DNA of 8,157 bases. Origin: Thermotogaceae bacterium (GTDB taxonomy: Bacteria > Thermotogota > Thermotogae > B21-G9 > HyVt-16). The notes under the pieces are model-generated. The model saw only the letters and a list, made by a program, of their open reading frames with translations. It was not told the origin of the DNA and did not search any database. The position numbers were made by a program, and so were the translations under genes. The stretch spans positions 1 through 8,157 of the forward strand of contig DQYP01000115.1 of the NCBI GenBank assembly GCA_011043375.1, read 5' to 3'. The first letter of the stretch is position 1, and each line of letters begins with the position of its first letter. Of this stretch, positions 1 through 5,616 are shown piece by piece.

Positions 1-109
1 ATTATCCGATAATAATTAAAGGGGAAAGAAGAAAAAATCTTAGTAGGGAGGAGGAGATCAGCCTCTGTAATTACTTATATTAAATGTTTGTAGAAATTTG
101 AAAGAAAAT

Positions 110-138
110 TTGACATCACCATTTTTTTATGCTAAAAT
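110..138 (+). promoter_or_regulatory. Strong sigma-A type promoter upstream of the tandem small-protein genes
   Basis: A consensus -35 box TTGACA (110-115) is followed by a 17-base spacer and a -10 box TAAAAT (133-138), which is also preceded by an extended -10 TG (130-131). Transcription should start near 145, giving a leader of about 140 bases before the first small gene. The leader is very AT-rich and I see no recognisable riboswitch in it. Other TATAAT-like strings (180-185, 212-217) lack a fair -35 box. Bases 1-109 hold no gene that I can support. Confidence 0.75.
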
Positions 139-286
139 TTAGCTAAACATGAATATTAAGGTACAATGAATTTTGTGTATATAATTAGTGTATCAACTCA
201 TTTGATTTAACTATAATGAAAAACAATAACCTTTTAGTACCTTTTTAATCTTATTTATAAATAACTAACAAATGGAGGTGTGTGAA

Positions 287-478
287 GTGAAGAAGATGGT
301 GGGTAGGTTTGCATTGGTAGCAGGGTTGATAGGTGGATTGGTGTTTGGTGCATTTTTGAGTGATGGGATAATCAAGGTAGCACAGAAAAACAGTGATAAA
401 ACAACTATATGCACCGTGGATAAAGACAGCAATCGTTTAGCAGGCCTTGCTGGGTTAGTTAAAGACAGAAGTGTGTGA
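287..478 (+). CDS. Small exported or membrane protein, tandem copy 1 (63 aa)
   Basis: I do not recognise this protein. It has a basic N-terminus (KKMVGR), a hydrophobic stretch at about residues 8-24 rich in Gly, Val and Leu, and a polar C-terminal part with a single Cys (C42), a TTICTVDKD segment and a LAGLAGLVKDRSV tail. The shape fits a short secreted peptide precursor or a single-span membrane protein; there is no lipobox and no clean A-x-A signal peptidase site. The GTG start at 287 is chosen because GGAGGTG (274-280) sits six bases upstream. An in-frame ATG at 272 overlaps that ribosome binding site and is less likely. Copy 2 starts at the matching codon. It lies 28 bases before copy 2, probably in one operon from the promoter at 110-138. 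Confidence 0.8.
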   Translation: MKKMVGRFALVAGLIGGLVFGAFLSDGIIKVAQKNSDKTTICTVDKDSNRLAGLAGLVKDRSV

Positions 479-506
479 ACAACTAAGAACAAAGGGGGGA
501 ATAATG

Positions 507-698
507 ATGAAAAAGATGATAAGTAAATTCGCGTTGGTAGTAGGATTAATAGGTGGATTGGTATTTGGTGCGTTTTTGAGTGATGGGATAATCAAGGTAG
601 CACAGAAAAACAGTGATAAAACAACCATATGCACCGTAGATAAAGACAGCAATCGTTTAGCAGGTCTTGCTGGGTTAGTTAAAGACAGAAGCGTATAG
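507..698 (+). CDS. Small exported or membrane protein, tandem copy 2 (63 aa)
   Basis: This is a paralogue of the preceding gene. Residues 13-63 are identical in the two copies although nine codons differ by synonymous changes. The only amino acid differences are at residues 5, 6, 7 and 12 (V/I, G/S, R/K, A/V), in the basic and early hydrophobic part. Two ATG codons stand in tandem (504 and 507). The GGGGGGA site at 494-500 gives a spacing of six to 507, which also matches the start of copy 1, so 507 is preferred. The gene ends six bases from the stop of the convergent TPR/HD-GYP gene, with no visible terminator between them. Function is unknown. A secreted signalling peptide precursor is one possibility, a membrane microprotein another. 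Confidence 0.82.
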   Translation: MKKMISKFALVVGLIGGLVFGAFLSDGIIKVAQKNSDKTTICTVDKDSNRLAGLAGLVKDRSV

Positions 699-704
699 AG
701 AGAA

Positions 705-2510
705 TCACCCTATATCGATTGACCATTCTTTCAAGTTTATATTTTCGAAAACCTCGTTTATGAGATTGTTCCAAAGTTCGTCAAAATTTTCCATGGCTTT
801 ATATATTAAGTCGGTGTTTTTAGTGAGGAATTCGATGAAAGTATTTAAAATAAATGATTTGGATATATTATGACCGTTTTCTTTGAAATATCTTAAAACA
901 GTATCAAAAGATAGTGCATCCCTATACGGCCTATTGCTGGTCATTGCGTCGAATATATCACAGAGTGCAACTATTTGTGCCTCTACTGGAATTTGTTCGC
1001 CTGAGATATTATCTGGGTAACCATTCTTACCATTATATTTTTGATGATGGTAGCGAATGATATTCCTTATCGTCACCGGCAAACCGAATTTTTCTGCTAT
1101 TTCAGAGCCATATATTGGATGTTTTTTTATGATTTCAAATTCTTCTTTACTGAGTTTACCTGGTTTTGTAAGAAGATCAGTAGGAATTCTTATTTTTCCG
1201 ATGTCGTGGAGTAAACCACCAACAGTTATTTCAAATTTCTTGTCGGCTGGCAAATACAACATTTCCGAAATTTTCAAGGCATAAAATGCTACTCTGACGG
1301 AATGTTCAAGTGTATACAAATCCTTATTTTGAATGTTCATGAGTATAGTTTCTATAGTCTTGGATAGAGCCTTTAGGGCCTTTGATAGAATTCTTTTCAT
1401 TTTCAATGGTGTGAAGGTAAATCCAGATTCCCTTATCATCTTTATGGCTTCAAAGTTATACTTCAATGCTTCAAAATACTCTTTTTCATCGAGTCTCAAT
1501 TTACCAAAAATCGTGTAGACCAATGCTTTCTCCAAAGGACTGACTTTGTCCAAAAGTTCTAAACATGCATTCAACATATCATAAGCCTGTTCAAAGTCCT
1601 TCTCTTCTATCTTGAGTTGTGCAAGAAATGCAAACACCTCAACTAAAAATTTGAACCCCTGTTTTTTATTGAGCCTCCCCGGCATTTCCAAAAGGATCCT
1701 TTCAGCTTCTTGGATTTTCCCTTGGTCGACCTTTAATTCCGCTTCCAGAAGATTAACATATATGTCGAGATCGCTATCGGTGGAATTGATACTCTTTATT
1801 TTATCCAAAATCTTGATCGCTTCTTCTATATTCCCTTCTTCTTTATACGACCATCCAAGATTGAACAAAATCATCAATTTCAAATTGGAATACTCGTCTC
1901 CACGCCCTTCAAGCTCTAAGCTTTTCAGTGCTTTATTGAAAAGTTCTATGGCCTCAGTTGTATTTGATTCTTCATAAAGTTTTATAACTCCCAATAAATT
2001 CAAAGATCTTGCATATATATCCACCGAATACAAGCTCAAAGTTTGTGAACTCAATCCCTCAAGGATTTGCCTTGCCTTGGAAATTTGCCCCGAATCTATT
2101 AAACAAATCACAATGTTCAACATATTTTTGGCAATATTCTTGTCTTGAGCTTTCATCTGTTCAAAATATCTATTAGATTTTTGAAGATATTCTGTGGAAT
2201 TGGAATAATCTCCTCTGTAATAAGAGATGTAAGACAATTCCCTCAGTACCTGTGCCTTGTAAAGGTTGTACTCTCTTGTATCCTCGAACTCGTCCAATAT
2301 TTCTTTGAATTTTTGAATCGCATTCTCTATATTTCCCAATTCCTCATACAAAATTCCCAATCTCGTCAATAAGAAAGCTCTCAGTTTTCTTCCTATTTTT
2401 TTCTTTTTCAATAATTTATTTGCGATTCTAACAGCTTCAGGATAATTTTTCGCATTAAATTCCAATATAAATTTTTTAACCAAGGAATCCTTTTTCTCAA
2501 AAACTATCAC
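705..2510 (-). CDS. TPR-repeat protein with C-terminal HD-GYP domain, probable cyclic-di-GMP phosphodiesterase (601 aa)
   Basis: Residues of about 10-395 form some eight or nine TPR-like helix pairs (for example LGILYEELGNIENAIQKF and LGWSYKEEGNIEEAIKIL). The HD-GYP domain follows at about 395-535. The metal-binding set appears complete: H403 in YTLEHSVRV, H435-D436 in HDIGK, H464 in KKHPIYG, H488-H489 in the HHQKYNG segment, then GYP at 497-499 and D518 before the SNRPYR signature. The usual HHE is HHQ here. Family knowledge points to hydrolysis of cyclic-di-GMP in the cytoplasm; no membrane span, receiver or GGDEF domain is seen, so the TPR array is the likely sensory part. The GTG start at 2510 has AAGGAGG (2519-2525) eight bases upstream. 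An open frame reaching 2570 would add residues that read through this site. It converges on the tandem small-protein genes and is divergent from the secreted protein at 2647. Confidence 0.93.
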   Translation of the reverse strand: MIVFEKKDSLVKKFILEFNAKNYPEAVRIANKLLKKKKIGRKLRAFLLTRLGILYEELGNIENAIQKFKEILDEFEDTREYNLYKAQVLRELSYISYYRGDYSNSTEYLQKSNRYFEQMKAQDKNIAKNMLNIVICLIDSGQISKARQILEGLSSQTLSLYSVDIYARSLNLLGVIKLYEESNTTEAIELFNKALKSLELEGRGDEYSNLKLMILFNLGWSYKEEGNIEEAIKILDKIKSINSTDSDLDIYVNLLEAELKVDQGKIQEAERILLEMPGRLNKKQGFKFLVEVFAFLAQLKIEEKDFEQAYDMLNACLELLDKVSPLEKALVYTIFGKLRLDEKEYFEALKYNFEAIKMIRESGFTFTPLKMKRILSKALKALSKTIETILMNIQNKDLYTLEHSVRVAFYALKISEMLYLPADKKFEITVGGLLHDIGKIRIPTDLLTKPGKLSKEEFEIIKKHPIYGSEIAEKFGLPVTIRNIIRYHHQKYNGKNGYPDNISGEQIPVEAQIVALCDIFDAMTSNRPYRDALSFDTVLRYFKENGHNISKSFILNTFIEFLTKNTDLIYKAMENFDELWNNLINEVFENINLKEWSIDIG

Positions 2511-2531
2511 ACTTATAACCTCCTTATTATG

Positions 2532-2560
2532 ATAATAACAAAAAGGAAACGAAAAAACAA
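2532..2560 (-). promoter_or_regulatory. Candidate promoter for the TPR/HD-GYP gene
   Basis: Read on the minus strand, TTGTTT (2555-2560) and TATTAT (2532-2537) are separated by 17 bases, with an extended -10 TG just upstream of the -10 box. The predicted start near 2525 would leave a 5' leader of only about 15 bases, essentially just the ribosome binding site. Surrounding AT-rich sequence makes a chance match possible. Confidence 0.45.
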
Positions 2561-2585
2561 AATATTGCATATTAGTTGATAACTT

Positions 2586-2614
2586 TTTCTTTTTAGGAAT
2601 ACATGCTGTATAAT
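2586..2614 (+). promoter_or_regulatory. Candidate promoter for the secreted protein gene
   Basis: A perfect TATAAT stands at 2609-2614, 33 bases upstream of the ATG at 2647. The hexamer 17 bases before it (TTTCTT, 2586-2591) is a poor -35 box. A better -35-like TTGATA at 2576-2581 is ten bases too far away. The -10 element is convincing, the -35 is not. Confidence 0.45.
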
Positions 2615-2646
2615 CTTATGTAAAGAAAACATAGGAGGTGTTAACG

Positions 2647-4134
2647 ATGTTGAAAAAAATCTTGTTTTTTGCTGTTTTACTCGGCTTATTTTCATCGATC
2701 TCAATGGCAAATGTTCTTGATTTTTTACCAGCAAATACTTCAATGTTTATTTATTTTGAAAACAATGAAGCAAATTATACAAAACTGAAAGAAGTGCCAT
2801 TATTCGATTTCGCACTTCAAAGTATGGGTATCGAGTTCATGATAAGCTTGAATTTGAACCAATTGGCTACATCACAAAACATAAAAGATCCAGCCAAGGT
2901 TTGGGATATCTTAAAAGGAGATGTGGTGCTTTTTAGTACGAGCTCTCCAGAAGAAGAACTGAAAAATTTGGAAAGTGAAGCCCCGACATCTCCAAAAGAG
3001 GTTTCACCGGATGAACTTTTGAAAAACTTACAATCAATGAATTTTTGCGTTGTGATCCAACCCAAAGGAAATTCAAAGGAAGCGCTCGAAACATTGAAAA
3101 AATTACTGAGTGCAATGGAAGTCAACCTTGATGAATTGGGTGTCAAATTATTGGAATATTCTGGATACATACTGCTATCAAATTCAAATGATCTGATATC
3201 ACAGGCTGAGAAAGCCTACTCTGGTCAGAATAAATTTGCCGATAATCCTGAAGTATCGAAAGATCTGGTAAAATTGCTATCCAAAGACTCATGGATAAAG
3301 ATATTCGCCAAATCAACGGATCCAGAAAAGTTGCTTAAAGATCTCTCCAAGAGTGATGTGGAAATTCCCGTTAAATATGGCAATTACCTTGGATGGGCCT
3401 ATTTTGAGGACAAAAAACTCGTTGGAAATGGGCACGTGGACTACGAGATTACAGATGAAAGTTTGAAATTAAAACAACCAATAGCCGATGTTGAAGAACT
3501 CGAATCGAAGTTCTCTTTTCCAGGTCAAATATTTATTTTCGCCAATTTGGCAGATGCCATGAAGAGAATAGATTACATATTCGATAAGATAAGTGAAGTA
3601 GTTAAAAGTCAAGATATGAGTGAATCCGATGAAGAAGATTTCGATACAACAATGGTCATAGTGAAAAATCTTATAACAAAATTCGACGGAAAGATCAGTG
3701 CAGGTGTGAAAGTTGGTCAAAGCGCCACTGCAACAAATTTCGTTGCCGAAGCTGGCTTATCTAAGGTTGATGATGAACTCAAAATGTTCTTGAAAGAATT
3801 ATCAGAAAAGACCATCGATTACAACGGAAAGACTCTTTATATCCTTGGAGAAGAAGAAGGAATCGAATTTAAAGCATTTGTAGAAGGCAACAAACTGTTT
3901 GTAACATCCCTAAATCCGGATGAATTGAACTCTGTTTTGAATCAAGGTGAAGTGGTGAAATCCAACTCTCTGTACAATGAACTTTCACAAAATGAGAAAG
4001 GAGCACAGCTGAGGATATTTGCTGATTTGGGACAGATTCTTGCGGAGTTCCTTGGGATGCCAGTGAATTCTGGCTTATTAATAGATACCTTCGTGGGTGA
4101 AAATTCTATTGATAATAGATTGATCATAAAGTAA
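2647..4134 (+). CDS. Secreted protein of unknown function, DUF3352-like (495 aa)
   Basis: The first 21 residues look like a Sec signal peptide: KK, a hydrophobic core, then SISMA with probable cleavage before N22. The mature protein begins LDFLPANTSMFIYFENN, which resembles the LPADT-type opening of DUF3352 proteins. That assignment is from memory and weak. The rest is acidic, alternates short beta-like stretches with Lys/Glu helices, has one Cys (in NFCVVIQ) and no membrane span or catalytic motif that I can name. It should act outside the cytoplasmic membrane. The ATG at 2647 is six bases after AGGAGGTG (2633-2640); an upstream GTG at 2638 lies inside that site and is rejected. It is divergent from the TPR/HD-GYP gene across 136 bases. 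No terminator is evident after its stop, and a new promoter for rpmE follows. Confidence 0.8.
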   Translation: MLKKILFFAVLLGLFSSISMANVLDFLPANTSMFIYFENNEANYTKLKEVPLFDFALQSMGIEFMISLNLNQLATSQNIKDPAKVWDILKGDVVLFSTSSPEEELKNLESEAPTSPKEVSPDELLKNLQSMNFCVVIQPKGNSKEALETLKKLLSAMEVNLDELGVKLLEYSGYILLSNSNDLISQAEKAYSGQNKFADNPEVSKDLVKLLSKDSWIKIFAKSTDPEKLLKDLSKSDVEIPVKYGNYLGWAYFEDKKLVGNGHVDYEITDESLKLKQPIADVEELESKFSFPGQIFIFANLADAMKRIDYIFDKISEVVKSQDMSESDEEDFDTTMVIVKNLITKFDGKISAGVKVGQSATATNFVAEAGLSKVDDELKMFLKELSEKTIDYNGKTLYILGEEEGIEFKAFVEGNKLFVTSLNPDELNSVLNQGEVVKSNSLYNELSQNEKGAQLRIFADLGQILAEFLGMPVNSGLLIDTFVGENSIDNRLIIK

Positions 4135-4147
4135 GCAACGCCGAGAT

Positions 4148-4175
4148 TTGACCAAACAGTATTTTGTGGTATAAT
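4148..4175 (+). promoter_or_regulatory. Promoter of rpmE and the S1-domain gene
   Basis: TTGACC (4148-4153) and a perfect TATAAT (4170-4175) are separated by 16 bases, and TGG directly before the -10 box makes it an extended -10. Transcription should start near 4182, leaving a leader of about 36 bases before the GTG of rpmE. No terminator lies between rpmE and the next gene, so both should be expressed from here. Confidence 0.8.
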
Positions 4176-4217
4176 CACGCTGTAAAAAACAAAAAAACTT
4201 GGAGAGGTGGAACAGAA

Positions 4218-4427
4218 GTGAAGAAGAATATACATCCAGAGTTAAAGCTTGTAAAAGCGAAGTGTGCTTGTGGTGCTGAGTTCGAGGTATTATCGACAAG
4301 AGATAATTTGAGAATCGATGTGTGTTCTAAATGTCATCCGTTCTTTACGAACGCTGGTTCCATGAGGTTCGTTGACTCAGAAGGAAGAATTGAAAAATTC
4401 AGAAGGAAATATGGAGACAATTATTAA
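4218..4427 (+). CDS. rpmE: 50S ribosomal protein L31, zinc-binding type (69 aa)
   Basis: This is bacterial ribosomal protein L31 (bL31) of the large ribosomal subunit. It opens KKNIHPELKLVKAKCACGAEF, as expected for the family. C16, C18, C36 and C39 (CxC and CSKCHPF) form the complete zinc site, so this is the C+ form. The end, EGRIEKFRRKYGDNY, is typical of the family. The GTG start at 4218 is set by the family N-terminus and by GGAGAGGTGG (4201-4210) seven bases upstream; the reading frame stays open upstream to 4164 but that part overlaps the promoter. It is followed by an S1-domain RNA-binding protein, probably in the same operon. Confidence 0.98.
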   Translation: MKKNIHPELKLVKAKCACGAEFEVLSTRDNLRIDVCSKCHPFFTNAGSMRFVDSEGRIEKFRRKYGDNY

Positions 4428-4472
4428 TTATTAATACCATTTCCATATCAACTTCAAGAAGGAGGTGCGTTT

Positions 4473-4511
4473 CTCGGTTGCTTAGTTGGCAATCGAGGCT
4501 GGCAGAGCCAG
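4473..4511 (+). promoter_or_regulatory. Structured leader between the Shine-Dalgarno and the ATG of the S1-domain gene
   Basis: A strong ribosome binding site AAGGAGGTG (4459-4467) is 54 bases from the ATG at 4522, far too distant for direct use. In between lies a nine-pair hairpin: CTCGGTTGC (4473-4481) with GCAATCGAG (4489-4497), one G-U pair, seven-base loop. A smaller CTGG/CCAG hairpin follows (4499-4502 with 4508-4511). The ATG has no good site of its own. The structure could control or relay translation of the S1 gene, or could simply coincide with a short coding leader. Confidence 0.5.
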
Positions 4512-4525
4512 AGAAAATATTATGA
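4478..4525 (+). CDS. Possible 15-codon leader ORF overlapping the S1-domain gene start
   Basis: A TTG codon at 4478 lies ten bases after the strong AAGGAGGTG site and opens a short frame, LSWQSRLAEPEKIL after the initiator. Its TGA (4523-4525) overlaps the ATG (4522-4524) of the S1-domain gene in the classic ATGA arrangement for translational coupling. The peptide has no recognisable motif. An alternative is an N-terminally extended S1 protein from a TTG at 4486, but that spacing (18 bases) is poor and the extension is not part of the family. Confidence 0.4.
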   Translation: MLSWQSRLAEPEKIL

Positions 4526-4944
4526 GTGTACAGGTTGGTGATACTTTGAAAGGTAAGGTTGTGGGTATAGCAAAGTTCGGAGCTTTTGTTGAGTTAGAAA
4601 ATGGAGAAAAGGGTTTGGTTCATATCTCCAAAATTTCCAAGGATTACGTGAAGAAGATATCCGATTATTTGAAAGTTGGGCAGGAAGTAGAAGTGAAGGT
4701 GATAGGGAAGGGAAAAGATGGCAAGCTTGATCTTTCAATGAAAGATGTTGCTCAGCCACAGGAGGTTGGAGCTGTCAAGAAGGAAGGATCCAGCAATTCC
4801 AGCCAAAAGAGTGAAAAACGTGAAAGTCAAAGAGGCCATCGAAGTGAAGACTCTTTTGAGAAAAGACTCGCTAAGTTTATGAGAGATAGCGAGAGAAAAT
4901 TCTCAGATTACAAAAAAACACGTGAGAAAAAGAGAAAAAGATAG
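4522..4944 (+). CDS. Single S1-domain RNA-binding protein, YabR/GSP13-like (140 aa)
   Basis: Residues 1-74 are one S1 OB-fold RNA-binding domain: VGDTLKGKVVGIAKFGAFVE, then KGLVHISKIS, YLKVGQEVEVKVI and GKLDLSMK. The start MSVQVGDTLKG lines up with what I recall of Bacillus YabR (general stress protein 13), which supports the ATG at 4522. Residues of about 75-140 are a Ser/Lys/Arg/Glu-rich, probably disordered tail ending KKTREKKRKR, likely to help bind RNA or ribosomes. Known relatives associate with the 30S subunit. Expression is probably from the rpmE promoter, with translation governed by the unusual leader upstream. The gene ends directly at a terminator hairpin. Confidence 0.92.
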   Translation: MSVQVGDTLKGKVVGIAKFGAFVELENGEKGLVHISKISKDYVKKISDYLKVGQEVEVKVIGKGKDGKLDLSMKDVAQPQEVGAVKKEGSSNSSQKSEKRESQRGHRSEDSFEKRLAKFMRDSERKFSDYKKTREKKRKR

Positions 4945-4979
4945 AAAAAAATGATGGGGTGGATCCCCATCATTTTTTT
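4945..4979. terminator. Bidirectional intrinsic terminator
   Basis: ATGATGGGG (4951-4959) pairs with CCCCATCAT (4965-4973) around a five-base loop. A run of A on the left and a run of seven T on the right extend the stem and give a U tract in either direction. It starts directly after the stop of the S1-domain gene and lies 19 bases beyond the stop of the convergent NUDIX gene, so it can end both transcripts. Confidence 0.93.
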
Positions 4980-4998
4980 GTTCATCATGGATAACTCT

Positions 4999-5613
4999 TC
5001 AACGATTAGAATGATTGAATAGATATCTAACCACTATTTTAGACCAGCCTTCCATTTTTTCAAACTTATCGAGCAATTCAAATTTGTCAACCCACATTTC
5101 TTCGAATTTGTCTTTTTCATTTATTCCATGAAATTCACAGTCCACAACGTAACAAAGCCCCACATGAACTCTACTGACAGGTGTTGAAAGATCATTGATC
5201 ACTCCTATAAACTCAAGATCGCTCTTTGGTGAAATATCAACCTCTTCGTTCAATTCGCGCCATAGACCATTTTCTACTGCACTCCATATATCTTCTTCAT
5301 TGTAATCATTTAGATTGATGTGTCCACCGATTCCCATACTATATTTATTGTGCAATCTCTTTTCTCCTTGAGTTTCTAAACGTTTAACTATTAAATACTT
5401 CTCATCTGTTTTTATAACAATATACGGTATAATTTGCCTGAAATTTTCATCATTTTCGACAAGATTTCTATCCTTAAAAACTCCCTTTTTTCTAATCAAA
5501 TTCTTGATTTGCTCTATTTCAACTTTCACTAAACCTTCCTGAAAATCAAGAACTTTCATGAGATCATTTGTTGGGACGATGAGTATCTTCTCCTTTTCAT
5601 ATTCATAAGTCAA
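4999..5613 (-). CDS. NUDIX-family hydrolase with an atypical NUDIX box (204 aa)
   Basis: The core REXXEE of the NUDIX motif is present as RELNEE (119-124), after NKYSMGIGGHINL (89-101), so a Mg-dependent diphosphate hydrolase fold is likely. The box departs from GX5EX7REUXEEXGU: the stretch between GGH (96-98) and REL is enlarged, with NDYNEEDIW inserted, the first Glu is not at its usual spacing, and VDI replaces xGU. This layout and the opening KILIVPTNDLMKV recall the MutT-related group once called predicted phosphoesterases (COG4112); that match is from memory. Substrate unknown. The TTG start at 5613 is three bases after the panC stop and six after GGAGGTG (5620-5626), which overlaps the last panC codons, so it is likely coupled to panC translation. 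Confidence 0.85.
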   Translation of the reverse strand: MTYEYEKEKILIVPTNDLMKVLDFQEGLVKVEIEQIKNLIRKKGVFKDRNLVENDENFRQIIPYIVIKTDEKYLIVKRLETQGEKRLHNKYSMGIGGHINLNDYNEEDIWSAVENGLWRELNEEVDISPKSDLEFIGVINDLSTPVSRVHVGLCYVVDCEFHGINEKDKFEEMWVDKFELLDKFEKMEGWSKIVVRYLFNHSNR

Positions 5614-5616
5614 ACT

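Larger units (their letters stand above)
262..698 (+). repeat. Tandem duplication, 220-base period, carrying the two small genes
   Basis: Two copies of one gene lie head to tail with a period of 220 bases (287-478 and 507-698). The similarity reaches upstream into the ribosome binding region: AACTAACAAATGGAGG before copy 1 resembles AACTAAGAACAAAGGGGGG before copy 2. So the whole translation unit was duplicated, not just the coding part. Only the first copy has an obvious promoter, so both copies are probably on one transcript. Confidence 0.9.

Noticed and set aside
1..60. Start of the window (ATTAAAGGGGAAAGAAG) resembling the region before the lipoprotein start at 7665-7700
   Set aside because: The similarity is short and purine-rich, as any ribosome binding region would be, and no open frame follows.
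265..652. Two similar minus-strand open frames of 65-75 codons opposite the tandem small genes
   Set aside because: They are antisense shadows. Their mutual similarity only reflects the duplicated plus-strand gene; the silent third-position changes follow the plus-strand frame, and neither has a good ribosome binding site.
2576..2614. TTGATA and TATAAT as one promoter for the secreted protein gene
   Set aside because: The spacer would be 27 bases, far outside the 16-18 expected; only the -10 box is kept as a candidate.
4486..4521. N-terminal extension of the S1-domain protein from a TTG at 4486
   Set aside because: The spacing of 18 bases from the Shine-Dalgarno is too long. The extension precedes a normal S1-domain start that matches the YabR-type N-terminus, and the TTG lies in a hairpin loop.
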